Assembly: GCA_949825025.1 (NCBI GenBank)
Contig: OX463778.1
Span: 6,029,142 to 6,093,141 of the forward strand
Length of the DNA stretch: 64,000 nt
From: Siphlonurus alternatus
Lineage: Eukaryota; Arthropoda; Insecta; Ephemeroptera; Siphlonuridae
Direction: 5' to 3'
Position numbers and translations under genes: made by a program. Below the pieces are notes generated by a model. The model was not told where the DNA came from. It made no database searches and was given only the letters and a program-made list of their open reading frames with translations. Below, piece by piece: positions 19,997 to 34,950 of the stretch. How positions within the stretch are numbered: position 1 is the first letter of the stretch; the number at the start of each line of letters is the position of its first letter.

Positions 19997-22900
19997 TGTT
20001 CAGGTTCACTCAGCCCCATGTAATATTAAAATTCTTCAGCTTAACTTACCAGGCCTAAAAAATAAATTACCAAAATTTGAGTATTTTCTTGAAATGGTTG
20101 ATTGTGATATAATTATATTATGTGAACATGGGCTGAATGAATCTGAAATTATAACAATAAATTTTAAAAATTTTATGATAGTTTCATATTACTGTAGAGA
20201 TATTCAAAAATGTGGGGGAGTAGTAATTCTATCTCGTAAAGGTTCAAATATAAATGATATTAAAATAAAATCCATTGAATCAGTTTTTGAATGCTGCATA
20301 GCGAAATTAGTAATTAACAATACAACAAACATTTATTTTGCTTCTATATATCGCCCACCTAATATATCTAGAGTGATGAAAAAAATTCAGAATTTTGACA
20401 ACACAGAAAATAATATAAAACCATTCTTAAAAGAATTTGAAATGTTATGCAAAAAATTAATTAAATACTGTAAAAATAATGATGATTTTTTTATTATTGC
20501 GGGTGACGTAAATCTTAATTTATTTATTGATGATGCAAATGTAATTTTATATAAAGATATACTGGACTCATACAAGTTGGAAATTGTTAATAGTTCCGCT
20601 ACTAGAGAAACAATGAAAACGGCTACTTTAATTGATCATATTATTAAAAGTACATCTGCTATTAATACTAATTATAAAACTGAAAAAACAACTCTGTCGG
20701 ACCATAACTATACTATAGTCACAATAACATTAAATAACTCGAAGAACATTGATAAAATACAAGAAAAACAATTTTATTATAAACGAATATTTGACAAATG
20801 CAATTTAGATAATTTTCTGCTCCTATTAATTCGTGAAGAATGGAATGATTTATTAAATCCTGATCTCAATTCAAATGAGAGATGGTCAAAATTTCTTGAA
20901 ATTTTTATTTATCATTTCAACGAGGCTTTTCCTGTTGTTAAAAGAAAAATTTCAAGTAACAAAAATAAACCTTCCTGGATACTCAATAACCCCCATCTTT
21001 ACGAACAAGGGATTTCTTTAAAACGCTTACACTATGATGTAAAATTTACTGACCCAAATTTAGAGTCTACTTATAAAAAAGAAATGAAATCTTATAAACA
21101 AAATATGGCCACCGCTAAATTTAAAGAGAATGACCATGAAATAAAAGGAGCTAATAATAAAATTAAAGCTACGTGGAATATAATTAATAAAGAATGCAAA
21201 ACAAAGAAAACAAATGTTAATAATAAGAATAATTATGAATTATGTATAAATAGTGTAACGATTACAGACCCCAAACTAATTTGCAATTTATTTAATAATT
21301 TTTTTGTCAAGACAATTGAAAATATAATAACAGAAAAATTTCCTTTTAATTATTCTAATACTTTAATTATTGTCGATTCTGATAAAAGTAAAACGAAATT
21401 AAATTTTAGTTCGATAGACCCGATTTATATTTTAAATCGAATGAAATCCCTTCCTAATAAGTATGCAGCTGGCCCAGACGAAATACCATATACTGTTGTA
21501 AAATATTGTGCTTCTGTTTTGTCTGTCCCTTTATCTAATTTAATTAACCATTCAATATCAGATGGTATATTTCCTGATTGTTTAAAGGATTCTAAGATTT
21601 ATGCAACTCATAAAAAAGGCCCAACTTTCATTATTGATAATTACAGACCAATATCAAATACATCTGTTTTTGGCAAATTATTTGAGAATACATTAGACGA
21701 TCAAATTACGGATTATCAAACAGAAAATCATTTAATTGCTCCCTGTCAACATGGATTCTTGAAAGACCGTTCTACTGATACAGCACTATTTGATCTTTTA
21801 AGCCACGTTTATATGGCAATAGATAATAAACTATTTTGCGTTGCAATATTTTTTGATTTATCTAAAGCGTTTGATAGTCTAAATAAAGATGTATTATTGA
21901 ATAAATTTGATAACATGGGAATAGGAGTTTCGAGTCGTAATCTATTAGATTCATATCTAACTAACAGACAACAATATGTTGAATTAAATTCAAATTCTAA
22001 CGGCCAAAATATTACATATAAATCAGACAAATTACCGATTACACTTGGAATTCCTCAAGGAGGAAAAATGTCAGCCACATTGTTTAATACAGGAACAAAT
22101 GACTTATCAGATCATGTCAAGAATGCGGTATTAGTAAAGTATGCTGATGATATTACAGCTATAATCACAGCAGAAGCCGAAGATGAATTAATTCGTAAGA
22201 TTAAACTTACTATTGAAGAGGTACATACATGGTGTACAAATAATAAGCTAATATTAAATTCAACTAAAACCGAATACATCCAATTTCATTCCCCTAGACA
22301 AATCCCTTTGAATAGTTATTTGTTGCAATTAGCCGGGAAAACAATTAAAAGAGCAGAGTCTGTTAAGTTTCTTGGTCTACACATTAATGAAAGTTTGGAT
22401 TGGTCTTTACATGTAAATGCGATTTGTAAGAAGATAAATTCGGCCAATTTTATGTTATATACAATCAGGAATCATGTATCTCATGAAACCTTGCTAACCA
22501 TATATTATGCGTATGTTTATCCACATTTGGCATATGGCATAATAAATTGGGGATGTAAATCGGAACTATTGAATCGATGTTTTGTTTTGCAAAAGAGAGC
22601 ACTTAGAACGATTTTAAGAATACCAAAAGGACAGTCGTGTGTTTCACATTTTAAGGCTAATAAAATGTTAACTGTCCCTTGCATTTATATTTTAAATTGT
22701 GCCTCATTCAAAAAAAATCATCCAAATTTTTATGTTCAGAATGATGGCTATCATGACTATAATACTAGGAATAAATCGAATGTAGTTACTGAAAGACATA
22801 ACACACAATTTTTCAAAAACTGTGCAATGTATCAAACAGCAAAATTTTATGAATTTTTACCAGCATGTTTGAAAGAAATAAAAACCAGTAAACTTTTTCG

Positions 22901-22997
22901 CACAAAATTAAAGAATGTATTGATCAATAAAGAGTTTTACTCTATTAAAGCTTTTGAGAGTAATAAAATGTCTGAAAAAGTATTATCAGGATTATAA
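19956..22997 (+). CDS. LINE ORF2: APE endonuclease + reverse transcriptase
   Basis: 967 aa from the first ATG (20094), but the open frame reaches back to 19956. The endonuclease's first strand (KILQLN, catalytic-type Asn codon at 20043, 17 residues before that ATG) lies upstream of it. Endonuclease motifs: ILCEHG (Glu), YRPPN, AGDVNLN (D138, N140), LSDH (D203, H204; numbered from the 20094 ATG). RT motifs: [43 protein letters not shown] (D588), [19 protein letters not shown] (Y683, D685, D686), NSTKTEY, FLGLHI. No RNase H domain or C-terminal zinc knuckle is visible. It would nick target DNA and prime reverse transcription there. The start is unresolved because the frame differs from ORF1 by +1 and the nearest stop-start ATG is in the third frame. 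Confidence 0.9.
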   Translation, partial: TVSPPNCPTKKKLNVQVHSAPCNIKILQLNLPGLKNKLPKFEYFLEMVDCDIIILCEHGLNESEIITINFKNFMIVSYYCRDIQKCGGVVILSRKGSNINDIKIKSIESVFECCIAKLVINNTTNIYFASIYRPPNISRVMKKIQNFDNTENNIKPFLKEFEMLCKKLIKYCKNNDDFFIIAGDVNLNLFIDDANVILYKDILDSYKLEIVNSSATRETMKTATLIDHIIKSTSAINTNYKTEKTTLSDHNYTIVTITLNNSKNIDKIQEKQFYYKRIFDKCNLDNFLLLLIREEWNDLLNPDLNSNERWSKFLEIFIYHFNEAFPVVKRKISSNKNKPSWILNNPHLYEQGISLKRLHYDVKFTDPNLESTYKKEMKSYKQNMATAKFKENDHEIKGANNKIKATWNIINKECKTKKTNVNNKNNYELCINSVTITDPKLICNLFNNFFVKTIENIITEKFPFNYSNTLIIVDSDKSKTKLNFSSIDPIYILNRMKSLPNKYAAGPDEIPYTVVKYCASVLSVPLSNLINHSISDGIFPDCLKDSKIYATHKKGPTFIIDNYRPISNTSVFGKLFENTLDDQITDYQTENHLIAPCQHGFLKDRSTDTALFDLLSHVYMAIDNKLFCVAIFFDLSKAFDSLNKDVLLNKFDNMGIGVSSRNLLDSYLTNRQQYVELNSNSNGQNITYKSDKLPITLGIPQGGKMSATLFNTGTNDLSDHVKNAVLVKYADDITAIITAEAEDELIRKIKLTIEEVHTWCTNNKLILNSTKTEYIQFHSPRQIPLNSYLLQLAGKTIKRAESVKFLGLHINESLDWSLHVNAICKKINSANFMLYTIRNHVSHETLLTIYYAYVYPHLAYGIINWGCKSELLNRCFVLQKRALRTILRIPKGQSCVSHFKANKMLTVPCIYILNCASFKKNHPNFYVQNDGYHDYNTRNKSNVVTERHNTQFFKNCAMYQTAKFYEFLPACLKEIKTSKLFRTKLKNVLINKEFYSIKAFESNKMSEKVLSGL

Positions 22998-23440
22998 AAT
23001 AAACAAAATTATAAATTTACATATACATTGTATTGACTGATATATATATATGTATGTATATGTATATATACATATATGTATGTGTGTGTATATGTGTATG
23101 TGTATGTATATATATATATATATGTATATATGTGTGTGTGTGTGTGTATGTATATATGTATATATATATATGTATGTATATATATATATGTATATGTATA
23201 TATATATATGTTCCACATAAACTAAAATTTATCAGTATTAATGGTGACTTTGGCTTGTATTTTGTTTTTATTATTATTGTCAGTGATTGTGTTTGATAGT
23301 GTTAAATAACTTATGTAAATGTGTTTAAGTTTGATGTTTTTATGTTGTATTTTGTCCAATTTTGACTTGAACATATGTTTGTCTTGTACAACCAAAAAGA
23401 AGTTCCAAAATAAAAATAAATAAATAAATAAATAAATAAG
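22998..23440 (+). other. LINE 3' UTR and tail
   Basis: Follows the ORF2 stop. It holds a TA/TG-rich microsatellite (23039-23210), about 200 bp of unique sequence, and an AAAT-repeat tail (23408-23439) marking the 3' end. Confidence 0.7.
23039..23210. repeat. (TA)n/(TG)n compound microsatellite
   Basis: Mixed TATATG, TGTGTG and TATA units within the LINE 3' UTR. The Tyr-Ile ORFs over it on both strands are artefacts. Confidence 0.95.
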
Positions 23441-23619
23441 ACAAGTCACACAAAAATGATAATGTCCACACTGAATCAGTATCCAATTATTATTTTACAA
23501 TTAATGATCATTATTTTAATTCACAATTAATATTAATTAAAGTCACTTTATTACTTTGTATATATATTTATTTGTATACTGTATGCATAATTGTCCTCCC
23601 ATATTTGCCTCTATTGGTA

Positions 23620-23790
23620 AACCGGGGATCGGTTCTGCGAACGTTCGCGGATCCGGATCTTCAATAGATCCTCGAAAAACGTTCGAAAATCTTGATCTCG
23701 GATCAAGGATCCGCAAAAAAACGTTCGAAGATCTGGAACTCGGATCGAGGATCTGCGAAAAACGTTCGCAGAAACTGGTCCCTGCAATAA
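23620..23790. repeat. ACGTTCG-containing repeat with inverted ends
   Basis: ACGTTCG occurs at 23641, 23679, 23721 and 23762 (38-42 bp spacing), interleaved with GGATC-rich segments such as CTCGGATC, AAGGATCC and CGAGGATC. The outer ends (GGATCGGTTCTGCGAACGTT and AACGTTCGCAGAAACTGGTCC) are near inverted complements. A related fragment (AAAAACGTTCGTGAAACCG) appears near 43933. Confidence 0.75.
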
Positions 23791-26213
23791 ACAAATCAAA
23801 TGACGTCCATTTATGCTGTGATATAAAATGGCGGCGACACCTGCCTCGACTGCCGCGCAGTGTCGCGCAGTGTCACCAGCACATCGATTTTTTGTCGTCC
23901 CCGCGCTCGGTTGGCTCTGAGCGGCGCAGAAGGGTGGAGCTAGCCTGACCCCCCAGTGGAACAAAGCTCTCATCACAACCATTGTATAATTTAATAACAA
24001 GAGGAACTCCACACCAGTGGTATAATTAACCAAGATATTCTTCCATAAGATACGATCTTCGCGCTTGTCGACTTCATTTGACGGACATGTTATAATAAAA
24101 AATAAATATATCTCAGGTCATAATGTCACGTGGTCATTTCAACCAATCAAAATACTCAAACTTAAGATGTGTGTTTGTCTAATAGAACGCCCACAATATA
24201 ACTTATGCATAAAATAACAAAAGGGTATAATAATAAAAAAAACAATGGCGTCTTATAATATGTGTTAACATAAGATATTTAATTTATTCATGGCCTCTAT
24301 AGATTGTAGATATCTTTTTATGGCTGGACTTCCTCGTATATCGTCCCCATCGTGTCACGGCTCGGGGCTATGTGCGTGTGCTCTCTCTCTCTCTCTCTCT
24401 CTCTCTTACATGAGAGGGTCCGCCTAAACGCGACGTACAGTGACTCAAATAAAGTATATAACGCTCGAATCAAACTGACTCAAGGGAAAATTTAATAATA
24501 CTCTTAAAAAAAATAATTTCCCAATTAATTTCAAACATATAACAAAATAATAATAATTTAATTTCAATTGTTTACTTTACAGCACAATGATTTAGGCTTA
24601 TAAATTACGGTGTTACATATGCGATATATACTTAGGAATATTTATGGCAGATTATTATTAATATGAATTTTTGTTAAAATTTTTAAGGAGTTGTTATATT
24701 TTTAGGTTTCAATTGAAATGTGAATGAATTAGAAATGCGCGCGTGTTGAGCCACAGATATAAAACGTATTATCACTCTTAAAGCTTCATATTAAGATTCA
24801 GTTAAAGATGTACCAGAATGATTTTTCATAATAATTGCAGTAAAATCGTTATGTTTTTATAAGACAATTTCAGGTGCAATGTTTTCTCAACTTCATAATG
24901 CAATATTGTTGAATATATTCATAAGAAAACATGCAATGGTGCGTGAATTTGTGTCTTTAGTTATTTTCTGCTTGTACATTAATTTATGATGTTATTTTGT
25001 GAATATTTGTTCTTCGTGGAAGCTGCAACTGCAGATGTACGAAGCATGCAGAGAGAGAAAGACACATGGCAGAATCTTCATACAGAAGGAGATAATTAAA
25101 AGTAATTTATTAGTTGATATAAATCAATATTTCTTATTGTTTCACATAATTGGACGACGCTCGATACTGGTAAGGTATATCCCCTTAGCGTGCATTTTCA
25201 TTGTTCGGATGATGCGTGTCTTGCTCTCATATCGGAGAGGACCCATTACTCTGTACAAAGAGACAAAGAACGATCAATAGTCGCCATGTGACGTCACATG
25301 ATGGTGCCACATCAGGGACATTACACTGACTGCTAGCGCCGCGCTGCGGTGGCCCTAACAAACTTCACCCCCGCTGCATCCTTTGGAGTATGCAACTTTA
25401 TCAACCGGCATGTTGTGCGTGTAGTATAACATTCAGGGGCTCTTCAATTTTTCTTAATATTGGAGCGTGCAAACTCTGCAAACTGCCTCATAAACAATTG
25501 ATATAAGAAAATATACTTTTTATAATTCCATGATCCTTCAATATTTAGATGCAAATAATGAGGGATGCCAAATAACATTATATCAAATTTATGAATTTAA
25601 AAAAAAAAAAAAAAAAAAAAAAATCACCATCAAAAACATGCCAACAAAAAACATTAATTAAATCTTCATTTGTAGTAATCGTCCATTTTATTATGATATT
25701 CATTGCATTCATGCAATAAATACAGTTCAATATACTTTTTAAAATGCACAATATCACTTTCACTTTTTAAATGATAAAGGAGATTATTATACAATTTTTG
25801 GAAACAGTAATACGATCCATTTTTATAAGCCGATATTCTATGTATGACTGTGGGGAATATAAATATTTATATCTATAAGTATATATTATGAAACTTATGA
25901 AGGTGATATATGTACTGTACAATCTCTGCATGCTTTGCATGTGTCTTTTCATGCCAACATTTTTCCACTGTGAAGTCACAGCGTGTTTCATTCTTCTATA
26001 CTTTTTAATAAACAAAATAAGATTATTAATATTAACATAAGATATTATTATTATTTATTAATATTATATATTAATTTTTTAATATGCTTTTACGTAAAAG
26101 CTTATTAAAGCTAATTTTAAAAGCTCAAAAGATTAATTCTCCGTCTAGCATTAACTAAGTAGAGAAGTTCGTCTGCTGTGTGATATTTTCACTGCATGCT
26201 AGTTTCACCTTGC
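23791..26213. other. Intergenic DNA
   Basis: Contains a short (CT)n at 24381-24405, a CRE palindrome at 25289-25296, an A25 run at 25599-25623 and a few CG-rich patches. No gene recognised. Confidence 0.4.
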
Positions 26214-27668
<1,455 letters not shown>

Positions 27669-27983
27669 CAATGGAGTATCGACCTCAAAATTTTGTGTTG
27701 CAAAAATGGATATATAGAGGGTGCAAAGTTATGCTACTCTGATGTTTTTCAGATTTTTTAACAGTCCAAGAACTATTTTCAAAACAATTATTGAAAGTAC
27801 AGAGAAAGTGATGCCTTTAGGCCTGTCTTAATATAAGGATAGTGCCTAACAGGGACGTGGGTTCAAACCCAACCTCCGCAAAATTTCCCGGGCTCTAAAT
27901 AATCTATAAAAATCAGGGTAGCATAACTTTGCACTCTCTATCCATTTCTGCAATAAAAAATTTTTGAGGTCTATACTCCATTA
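27669..27983. mobile_element. Palindromic CAATGGAGTATCGACC family, copy 2
   Basis: Arms CAATGGAGTATCGACCTCAA and (at the right end) TTGAGGTCTATACTCCATT, with inner arms GTGCAAAGTTATGCTACTCTG and CAGGGTAGCATAACTTTGCAC. The centre carries GTGGGTTCAAACCCAACC, a B-box/T-arm-like motif on the plus strand (antisense to the one in copy 1), not the CRE palindrome seen in other copies. Confidence 0.85.
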
Positions 27984-28896
27984 CAGTGTACAGTACAGTG
28001 CACTTACGGTATTTTATATTAAATAATAGTGCATTTTTATGCATTTTAAAATTATTATTGTAAATTATGTTCATCTTTTTAGATAAGAATAAAAATTCTA
28101 GAATAAATTTATTTCAAGTGTTATTTGCATGCAGCTTTCGTGTTATATGAATGTTATAAAATCTCTTTACATTTTTCTTGTTATATAATTACATATAATA
28201 TATTATTAATTATTTATAGTTATACTGGATACAATGAAGTTTACGTTTTGTTATGAATGCAATAATGACGTCATCAGGTAAATTAGTAGATAAACTGCGC
28301 CAAAACGATGATTTTTAAAGGTTGTTTTACAAGCTATGAAAGTGTCAAAAAATATATAAAAATTAAATTCTTTTGTTCCCTTCGTCATAAAAACATGAAA
28401 TTACTTGTTTTCCTTTGGCAACAAAAAGGTAAAAAGTGAATCCTGTGTCAAGACACTGACAGGTGCGCTCCTGAGGGCATATTGTTGTTCAACAATGCAG
28501 GGGGTCCGCGCTAATGATGCGTGGGACATCAATCTTTGATCCAACCAATCTTCGAGATGTCACGAACAAGAAAAATGAAAAACGAATATCAGCCTGCGGT
28601 GGCGCCTACGACACGACGAGAATTCCTTTCTTTTTGATGCGTATTTGTAATTTAGGGTCTCCCGCAGAGTGTCTCCTCAAAATTCAAAAGCCGCTCTCCG
28701 GGGAGTCCCCAGTGAGATCCGCCGCCGTACCTGCCGAGACACGAGTCGTCTCTCAGGGAGGGGGTCTACCTTTCGATGTGTGCTTCTGCAGTTGAAATAT
28801 ATGTCGTGGTGGAAATGACGCAAGTAAACAAATGTCAAGTGCATCGTGTCGCTATGGTCGAGAATATATTCTGATTTTCGTGGATTTGCGACCATA
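27984..28896. other. Intergenic DNA
   Basis: A CRE palindrome at 28266-28273. A moderately GC-rich patch at 28500-28790 has a 93-aa open frame with no recognisable similarity. Confidence 0.4.
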
Positions 28897-29150
28897 AACG
28901 AGTTGAAATAAATTTCATCTTTTATTCGCTATTATGCTCTTCTCTCGTCTAATTTCCTCCTATTTTGCACCATTTTAGAGAAAAACAGAAGAGATTACAT
29001 CTTCTTTCCTCTTCTTGAGCATAAAATGTTAAAAATATTGTCTCCATTTCGTCCTCACTTTGAGCGAAGAGGAAATAAGATGTCTTAGAGGTAAATAGAT
29101 TTAGTTTAAACGTGTATAAGATGAGTTAAAAACGTAAATTTTCAACTATT
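28897..29150 (+). mobile_element. CCCKAGTTGAAA MITE-like family, copy 3
   Basis: Full length: CGAGTTGAAATAAATTTCAT through TTTTCAACTAT, with the shared internal blocks. Confidence 0.85.
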
Positions 29151-29175
29151 TTACTTTTTGAAAAACTTTTTAATA

Positions 29176-29305
29176 TAACAGTTGTCGCCTCTGAAAATTT
29201 CCCTCTGTAGTCTTGTTAATCAATCACCATGCTCCGTAAGAATAACTCAGGGCATGGTGATTAACAAGGCTGCAAGTGGGAAATTTTTAAATGCGACAAG
29301 TGTAC
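29176..29305. mobile_element. Palindromic TGTACA-ended foldback, copy 3
   Basis: GTTGTCGCCTCTGAAAATTTCC on the left pairs with GGGAAATTTTTAAATGCGACAAGTGTAC on the right. The inner arms TTGTTAATCAATCACCATGC and GCATGGTGATTAACAAG are well kept. Confidence 0.8.
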
Positions 29306-30212
29306 CTTCCCATGCACTTTAATACACAAATGTATCTGCATTTCTGTGATTTTTCATTATTATTCCATGTAATGCTGCAAGAAACTAACTTGTGTCTTTT
29401 CCACTGACATGAGGAGATCTAATTAATACAATGAAAGAATTTCTTACTAACATTTTTTTTTAAACATTAAAGTGTATTAAAAAAATCATATAATTATATT
29501 ATATTAAAGACTTTAAAAAAATAAAAACAGTTTTAAAAAGTATATAATCTGAAATAATTTTTAATTTACCGTATATTATTATTTTTTTATATACCACTCT
29601 TAAAATTATTTTTAATCTTTTGCTACACACTCTAAACAATTTTAATGGAAAAAATTATCACTTGTAATCTTTTATGGCTGTTATCAAGTATTAAAAAAAG
29701 GTTTTCTTCATAGGTTGTGTATGATGAGTTGGAGAAGAGTCTGTATGTTTTTATAATAGCGGCGGCTCTGCGTGCTCCGAGTCGTGACAGCTAGCGGTTG
29801 ACCTCTAGGACGCAAGGTGCTCTCCGACCGTCCAGCGCTACCCTGCAATTACATGACAAGGGGTGGGGGAGGACCAGATCTTAGAGCACCTGCGCTGTAG
29901 ATCACGCCAATTTAGTGCAGGTGTGATATTGGTTCACGTAGTCGTTGTTGTTCAAGATGCTCGTTACGTCTAATTTATTATAAATTAAATTTATATATAG
30001 AAATTGTAATAATTATTAAAATAAAATAATTCAAATTAAAATTTTTGTTTTGATCATAGGCTGTATAACAGTATGGATCACGTCAAATTGATATAAGAGA
30101 ATAAAAACAAAATATGCAATATTGAAACATATTAAAACATTAATAAAAAATGTTTATTTTTATTTAATTCCTTATTAATGTAATTGAAGTATATACCATT
30201 TCAAAGAGGAAT
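29306..30212. other. Intergenic DNA with one GC-richer patch
   Basis: The 29755-29960 segment is GC-rich with opposed E-box-type motifs (GAGCACCTGC and GCAGGTGTGA). It could be a regulatory element; no gene was seen. Confidence 0.35.
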
Positions 30213-30481
30213 CCCAAGCTGAAATAAATTTCATCTTTTATTGACTTCTTATGTCTTTCCTCATCTATTTTTCTCCTATTTTGCAAAAATTTCGGAAGAA
30301 AAAGACGAAATTACGTCATTGTTCTTGTTATTGGTAAAATGTTAGAAAATTTTTATCGATTTTATCCTCTCTTTGAGTAAGGAAGAATTAAGATATGTTT
30401 TTAGACATAAAAAACGTATATAATTACATTAGATTTATAGACGTTTAAAGGATGAGTTAAAGACGTAACTTTTTCAACTAG
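30213..30481 (+). mobile_element. CCCKAGTTGAAA MITE-like family, copy 4
   Basis: Begins AGCTGAAATAAATTTCATC and ends ACTTTTTCAACTAG. The internal blocks are diverged but recognisable. Confidence 0.8.
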
Positions 30482-30642
30482 GCATCACAATAATTATTAA
30501 TTAAAATATTTAGAGAAAGAAAAACATGTAAGTAATATTGATGCATGAAAAATAATATATATAACAATGATGTGGAAATAATATTATGCATTACATAACT
30601 TATATATTAGTGAATTTATCTTTAAACTTTTCCTTTTTTTAT

Positions 30643-30666
30643 GGGGGGGGGGAGTGGGGGAGGGGG
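30643..30666 (+). other. G-tract (possible G-quadruplex)
   Basis: A run of about ten G, then AGT, then GGGGGAGGGGG. It fits a G-quadruplex pattern by inspection only. Confidence 0.4.
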
Positions 30667-30902
30667 CTAACCTTTATTTTTAAAATAAATATATTATTAA
30701 ATGTTATTATTGTTGCAAGATTTGCATCAAAATGTCACGTAATAATATAAATATTTGAATAAAAATAAACACCACTTGCCTCAGTTCTATTTCATTATTA
30801 TAGCTCCGTTAGCGATGAACACAATATGCGCATAATTATTTTATTATACTATTAGCAATAAACAAAATTATAACTATCTAACATGTAATACTCATTAAGA
30901 GG

Positions 30903-31015
30903 ATCGAAGACGTTATCTCGTCTTTTTTCCTCGAAAATGGTACAAACTATTAGGAGGAAAATAATATGAAGAAATTAAGAGTGCAATAGATTATATATTA
31001 AGTTCAACTCGGATA
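30903..31015 (-). mobile_element. CCCKAGTTGAAA MITE-like family, fragment (inverted)
   Basis: GAAGACGTTATCTCGTCTTT, then TTTCCTC and AAAATGGTACAAA, is the reverse complement of the family's internal block. The end TTAAGTTCAACTCGG matches a degraded terminus. Confidence 0.7.
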
Positions 31016-32226
31016 GCGTTTTTAACGTTTTGTTTAGATTTATTTTGTGGGTACTTTCCATCAAATGGGCAGCAAAGTCCCAGCAACTCACATAACTTGT
31101 GACATTGACTTCCAAACCGCGACTAAGACCATACTATTGCAACGTTGATCTCTAATTGGGCTCGCGCGGGGATTACACATGTAAGCCGGTGGGTTTCAGC
31201 CACAAAGCTGCTTGTTGTTTAGTTGTTAAGACCACCCCGTGTCTATACCTGACAAAATCTCAAAAGCGGCGGCTTCTTTTGGACTCAAATTACAAAAAAT
31301 TGCCTCATTTTTGCTGTCCTTGTGCAGAAAAACATCCGTCGTTGAATGTCCTTTTATGAAGATTCACATCATCGTGAAAATATCGAATTATGGATCAAAA
31401 ATTGTTTTTCTCAATTCTGTATAATATTTTTACGGTCAAACGAACTTACATCGAACTACATGTGACACACAATAGCTTCTAAACTCAATATGACAGAGAG
31501 GTAATATTTCTGATGCAAAACAAACACCATGTAATTTGTTGTATGTACTAAGGGTTAAATTCATTCACTGGAATAATTTGATAAAGAGAAACTAGCCCCG
31601 AGCGAAGTGTGTGTGGGCTCTACATGGGTTGTGTACTTGCATCGATCTGGTCACAGACAGATTCAACAGTAATGTCTTCCAGCCCTCTTTCATTTACATA
31701 TTTATATTATAGTATTCATTAGACTGATTGCTGTGTACCGGCGATTGTTAGCATTAATGTTACATAATATTTTAAATATATTATATACTATATAAAATTA
31801 CATAATAATATTATATAAGTATTATTTTATATACATTGCACTTTCTGTAAGCTATATAATGGTGGAACATAAAACATGCGCATTGATTCTATATAATATA
31901 TCCTGGCTAAAAAAAAAATAAAAAAATATATATTATATCCTAATAATAAAATTATAATAATGATATATTAAATACTTGTGACTATTATACTATAATTATT
32001 AAGTATACATTATAATTAAAATTTAGACCACAGGTTCAGCATAGACATACAGAAATTATTTTAATTACCATAACACATAACACAAACGAAAGAGTAGCCG
32101 GAAGTGCAATATTTTCGGGCTTCTTATTTCAGAACCGAAACTTTGCAGATAATAACTTCAATTCATTTTTATCATTTGAATGCTCAAAACCAGGTTAGAA
32201 TTTCTGTACCTCTATCAGGAGCTATA
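31016..32226. other. Intergenic DNA, nothing recognised
   Basis: Mixed to AT-rich. Two overlapping small ORFs near 31156-31424 show no recognisable similarity. Confidence 0.4.
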
Positions 32227-32414
32227 CCTCAAGTTGAAATAAATTTCATCTTTTATTCTCTCTATTAAGCTCTCTCCTCGTCTAATTTTCTCCTATTTGC
32301 ACCATTTCATTTCATCCTCACTTTGAGCGAAGAGAAAAAAAGATGAGTTTTAGAGGTAAAAAGATAAGGTTTAGAATTGTAAAGGATGAGTTGAAGACGT
32401 AATTTTTCAACTAA
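32227..32414 (+). mobile_element. CCCKAGTTGAAA MITE-like family, copy 5 (internally deleted)
   Basis: Both ends are present (CAAGTTGAAATAAATTTCAT and AATTTTTCAACTAAG). About 70 bp is missing between TTTTCTCCTATTTGCACC and TTTCATCCTCACTTTGAGCG. Confidence 0.85.
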
Positions 32415-32969
32415 GAATCTTTCATTAATTTGCTTCTTCTCTTATTTGTAATAAAAAATTATATACATGCAATAATTATTCATATTGTAGAGCCTTGAAA
32501 TAATTTGGTTGTGGTCGAACTGCCATCGAATACTCCACAACATCAAACCATGGAATTTCCATATGGCCACGACAATGTGTTATATAGTTATATGCAAATA
32601 AAGAATCATTGTCCAGGAAAACCTATATTAGGAAAACAGGACATAAAACAGCGACACTCCTCCTGGTGTTTTAATACACTTATATTTACGTAAAACAACG
32701 CTCCCAGAGATTAGGATACTTGGAACTAGGTGTTAAACTTGGTGACGTAATTAAGGAGTGCTACCAGACCTGAGAAGATCATTTGTTTCTATTCTTAGAG
32801 GCTCTTCACCATTTCATATCTGAGATATTAACTTGTCCGCTGAAATCAAACAGCGGTGACTTCAAACTATCCTCAAAATATTATCACACCGTCAAAATTT
32901 GCAGGAGGATTGCAAAAATGTCCATACGAGTGATATTGAACTTGCTGAAATTGTAATCAGTTTGGTCAA

Positions 32970-34130
<1,161 letters not shown>

Positions 34131-34231
34131 GGAGAGAGAGAGGGGGAGAGAGAGAGAAACAGTAAGAGAAAGAGAGAGTGAGAGAGAGAGGAGGGAGAGA
34201 GAGATAGAGCGAAAGGGAGAGATAGAGAGAA

Positions 34232-34319
<88 letters not shown>
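34131..34319. repeat. (GA)n microsatellite
   Basis: Imperfect GA/GAAA units at first, then a pure (GA)n of about 100 bp (34217-34316). Ser-Leu and Arg-Glu ORFs over it are artefacts. Confidence 0.97.
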
Positions 34320-34321
<2 letters not shown>

Positions 34322-34829
34322 CAAGTCACTCGCAGTAAATTATCGAGAATCACAGGGCCGAGTTGGTCCAAGATAAAAAGTTGGTCGGTTGGTCGGCCAT
34401 AAGTCGCTATACGCCGGTGTGTCGAGTGTTATGGATGGCCCGATAAATCAAGCGGCTTCAATGTAACTCATACACACTTTGGAGCTAGCAAAGACAAGAA
34501 ATATTATCAGATGACCCTCGGGCAGTTTAAATATTGAGATCCAATATAATGCAATAATAATGGACAAAAAAAAAACTCATTTAGGGACGGTGGCTCCCTC
34601 GACGGGGGTCTTGGGAAACAAAAAGTCCCGGACCATTAATCATCATCCCCAACAATCGAGCTCATTGTTAGTGTGACGTCACGCAGTGCTACCTTTGTAA
34701 TTATTTCAATGTCGCGGCGGCGTTTAATGAGAACGTCTGAATTATCTATAATTTGTAAATTATTACTGCCTCTTATCTTCCAATCCAACCAAATTATATA
34801 AAGAAATAATTTTATTTAATTTTAAGATT
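34320..34829. other. Intergenic DNA
   Basis: No gene recognised. A CRE palindrome lies at 34674-34681. Confidence 0.4.
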
Positions 34830-34948
34830 TTACACTTGTTGCCTTGGAAAATTTCCTACTTGCAGCCTTGTTAAATCACCATGCCTTGTGTTATTATTAC
34901 AGGGCATGGAGCTATAGATGGGAACATTTCAGTGGCGAAAAATGTACA
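34830..34948. mobile_element. Palindromic TGTACA-ended foldback, copy 4
   Basis: TTACACTTGTTGCCTTGGAA and the GCAGCCTTGTTAAATCACCATGC arm mirror GGGCATGG, then AGTGGCGAAAAATGTACA. The right arm is partly eroded. Confidence 0.75.
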
Positions 34949-34950
34949 TA

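Larger units (their letters stand above)
17440..23440 (+). mobile_element. Full-length-looking non-LTR retrotransposon (LINE) with macro-domain ORF1
   Basis: Order: putative 5' UTR (about 17440-17659), ORF1 with a macro domain (17660-19996), ORF2 with APE endonuclease and reverse transcriptase (about 19956-22997), 3' UTR with a TA/TG microsatellite, and an (AAAT)n tail (23408-23439). Both ORFs are free of internal stops, which suggests a recent insertion. The clade is uncertain. The RT motifs and the HDYNTRNK segment of the C-terminus recall the Jockey/CR1-related group (Daphne- or Crack-like). I could not define target-site duplications; the 5' edge is an estimate. Confidence 0.85.

Noticed and set aside
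20094..20096. ATG at 20094 as the true ORF2 start
   Set aside because: It would remove the endonuclease's first strand and its conserved Asn, which are encoded in the same frame upstream.
22992..23296. Tyr-Ile-rich ORFs on both strands
   Set aside because: Products of the TA/TG microsatellite in the LINE 3' UTR.
27855..27890. tRNA gene at GTGGGTTCAAACCCAACC
   Set aside because: Only a T-arm-like hairpin is present, at the centre of a palindromic element. No acceptor, D-arm or anticodon arm could be drawn.
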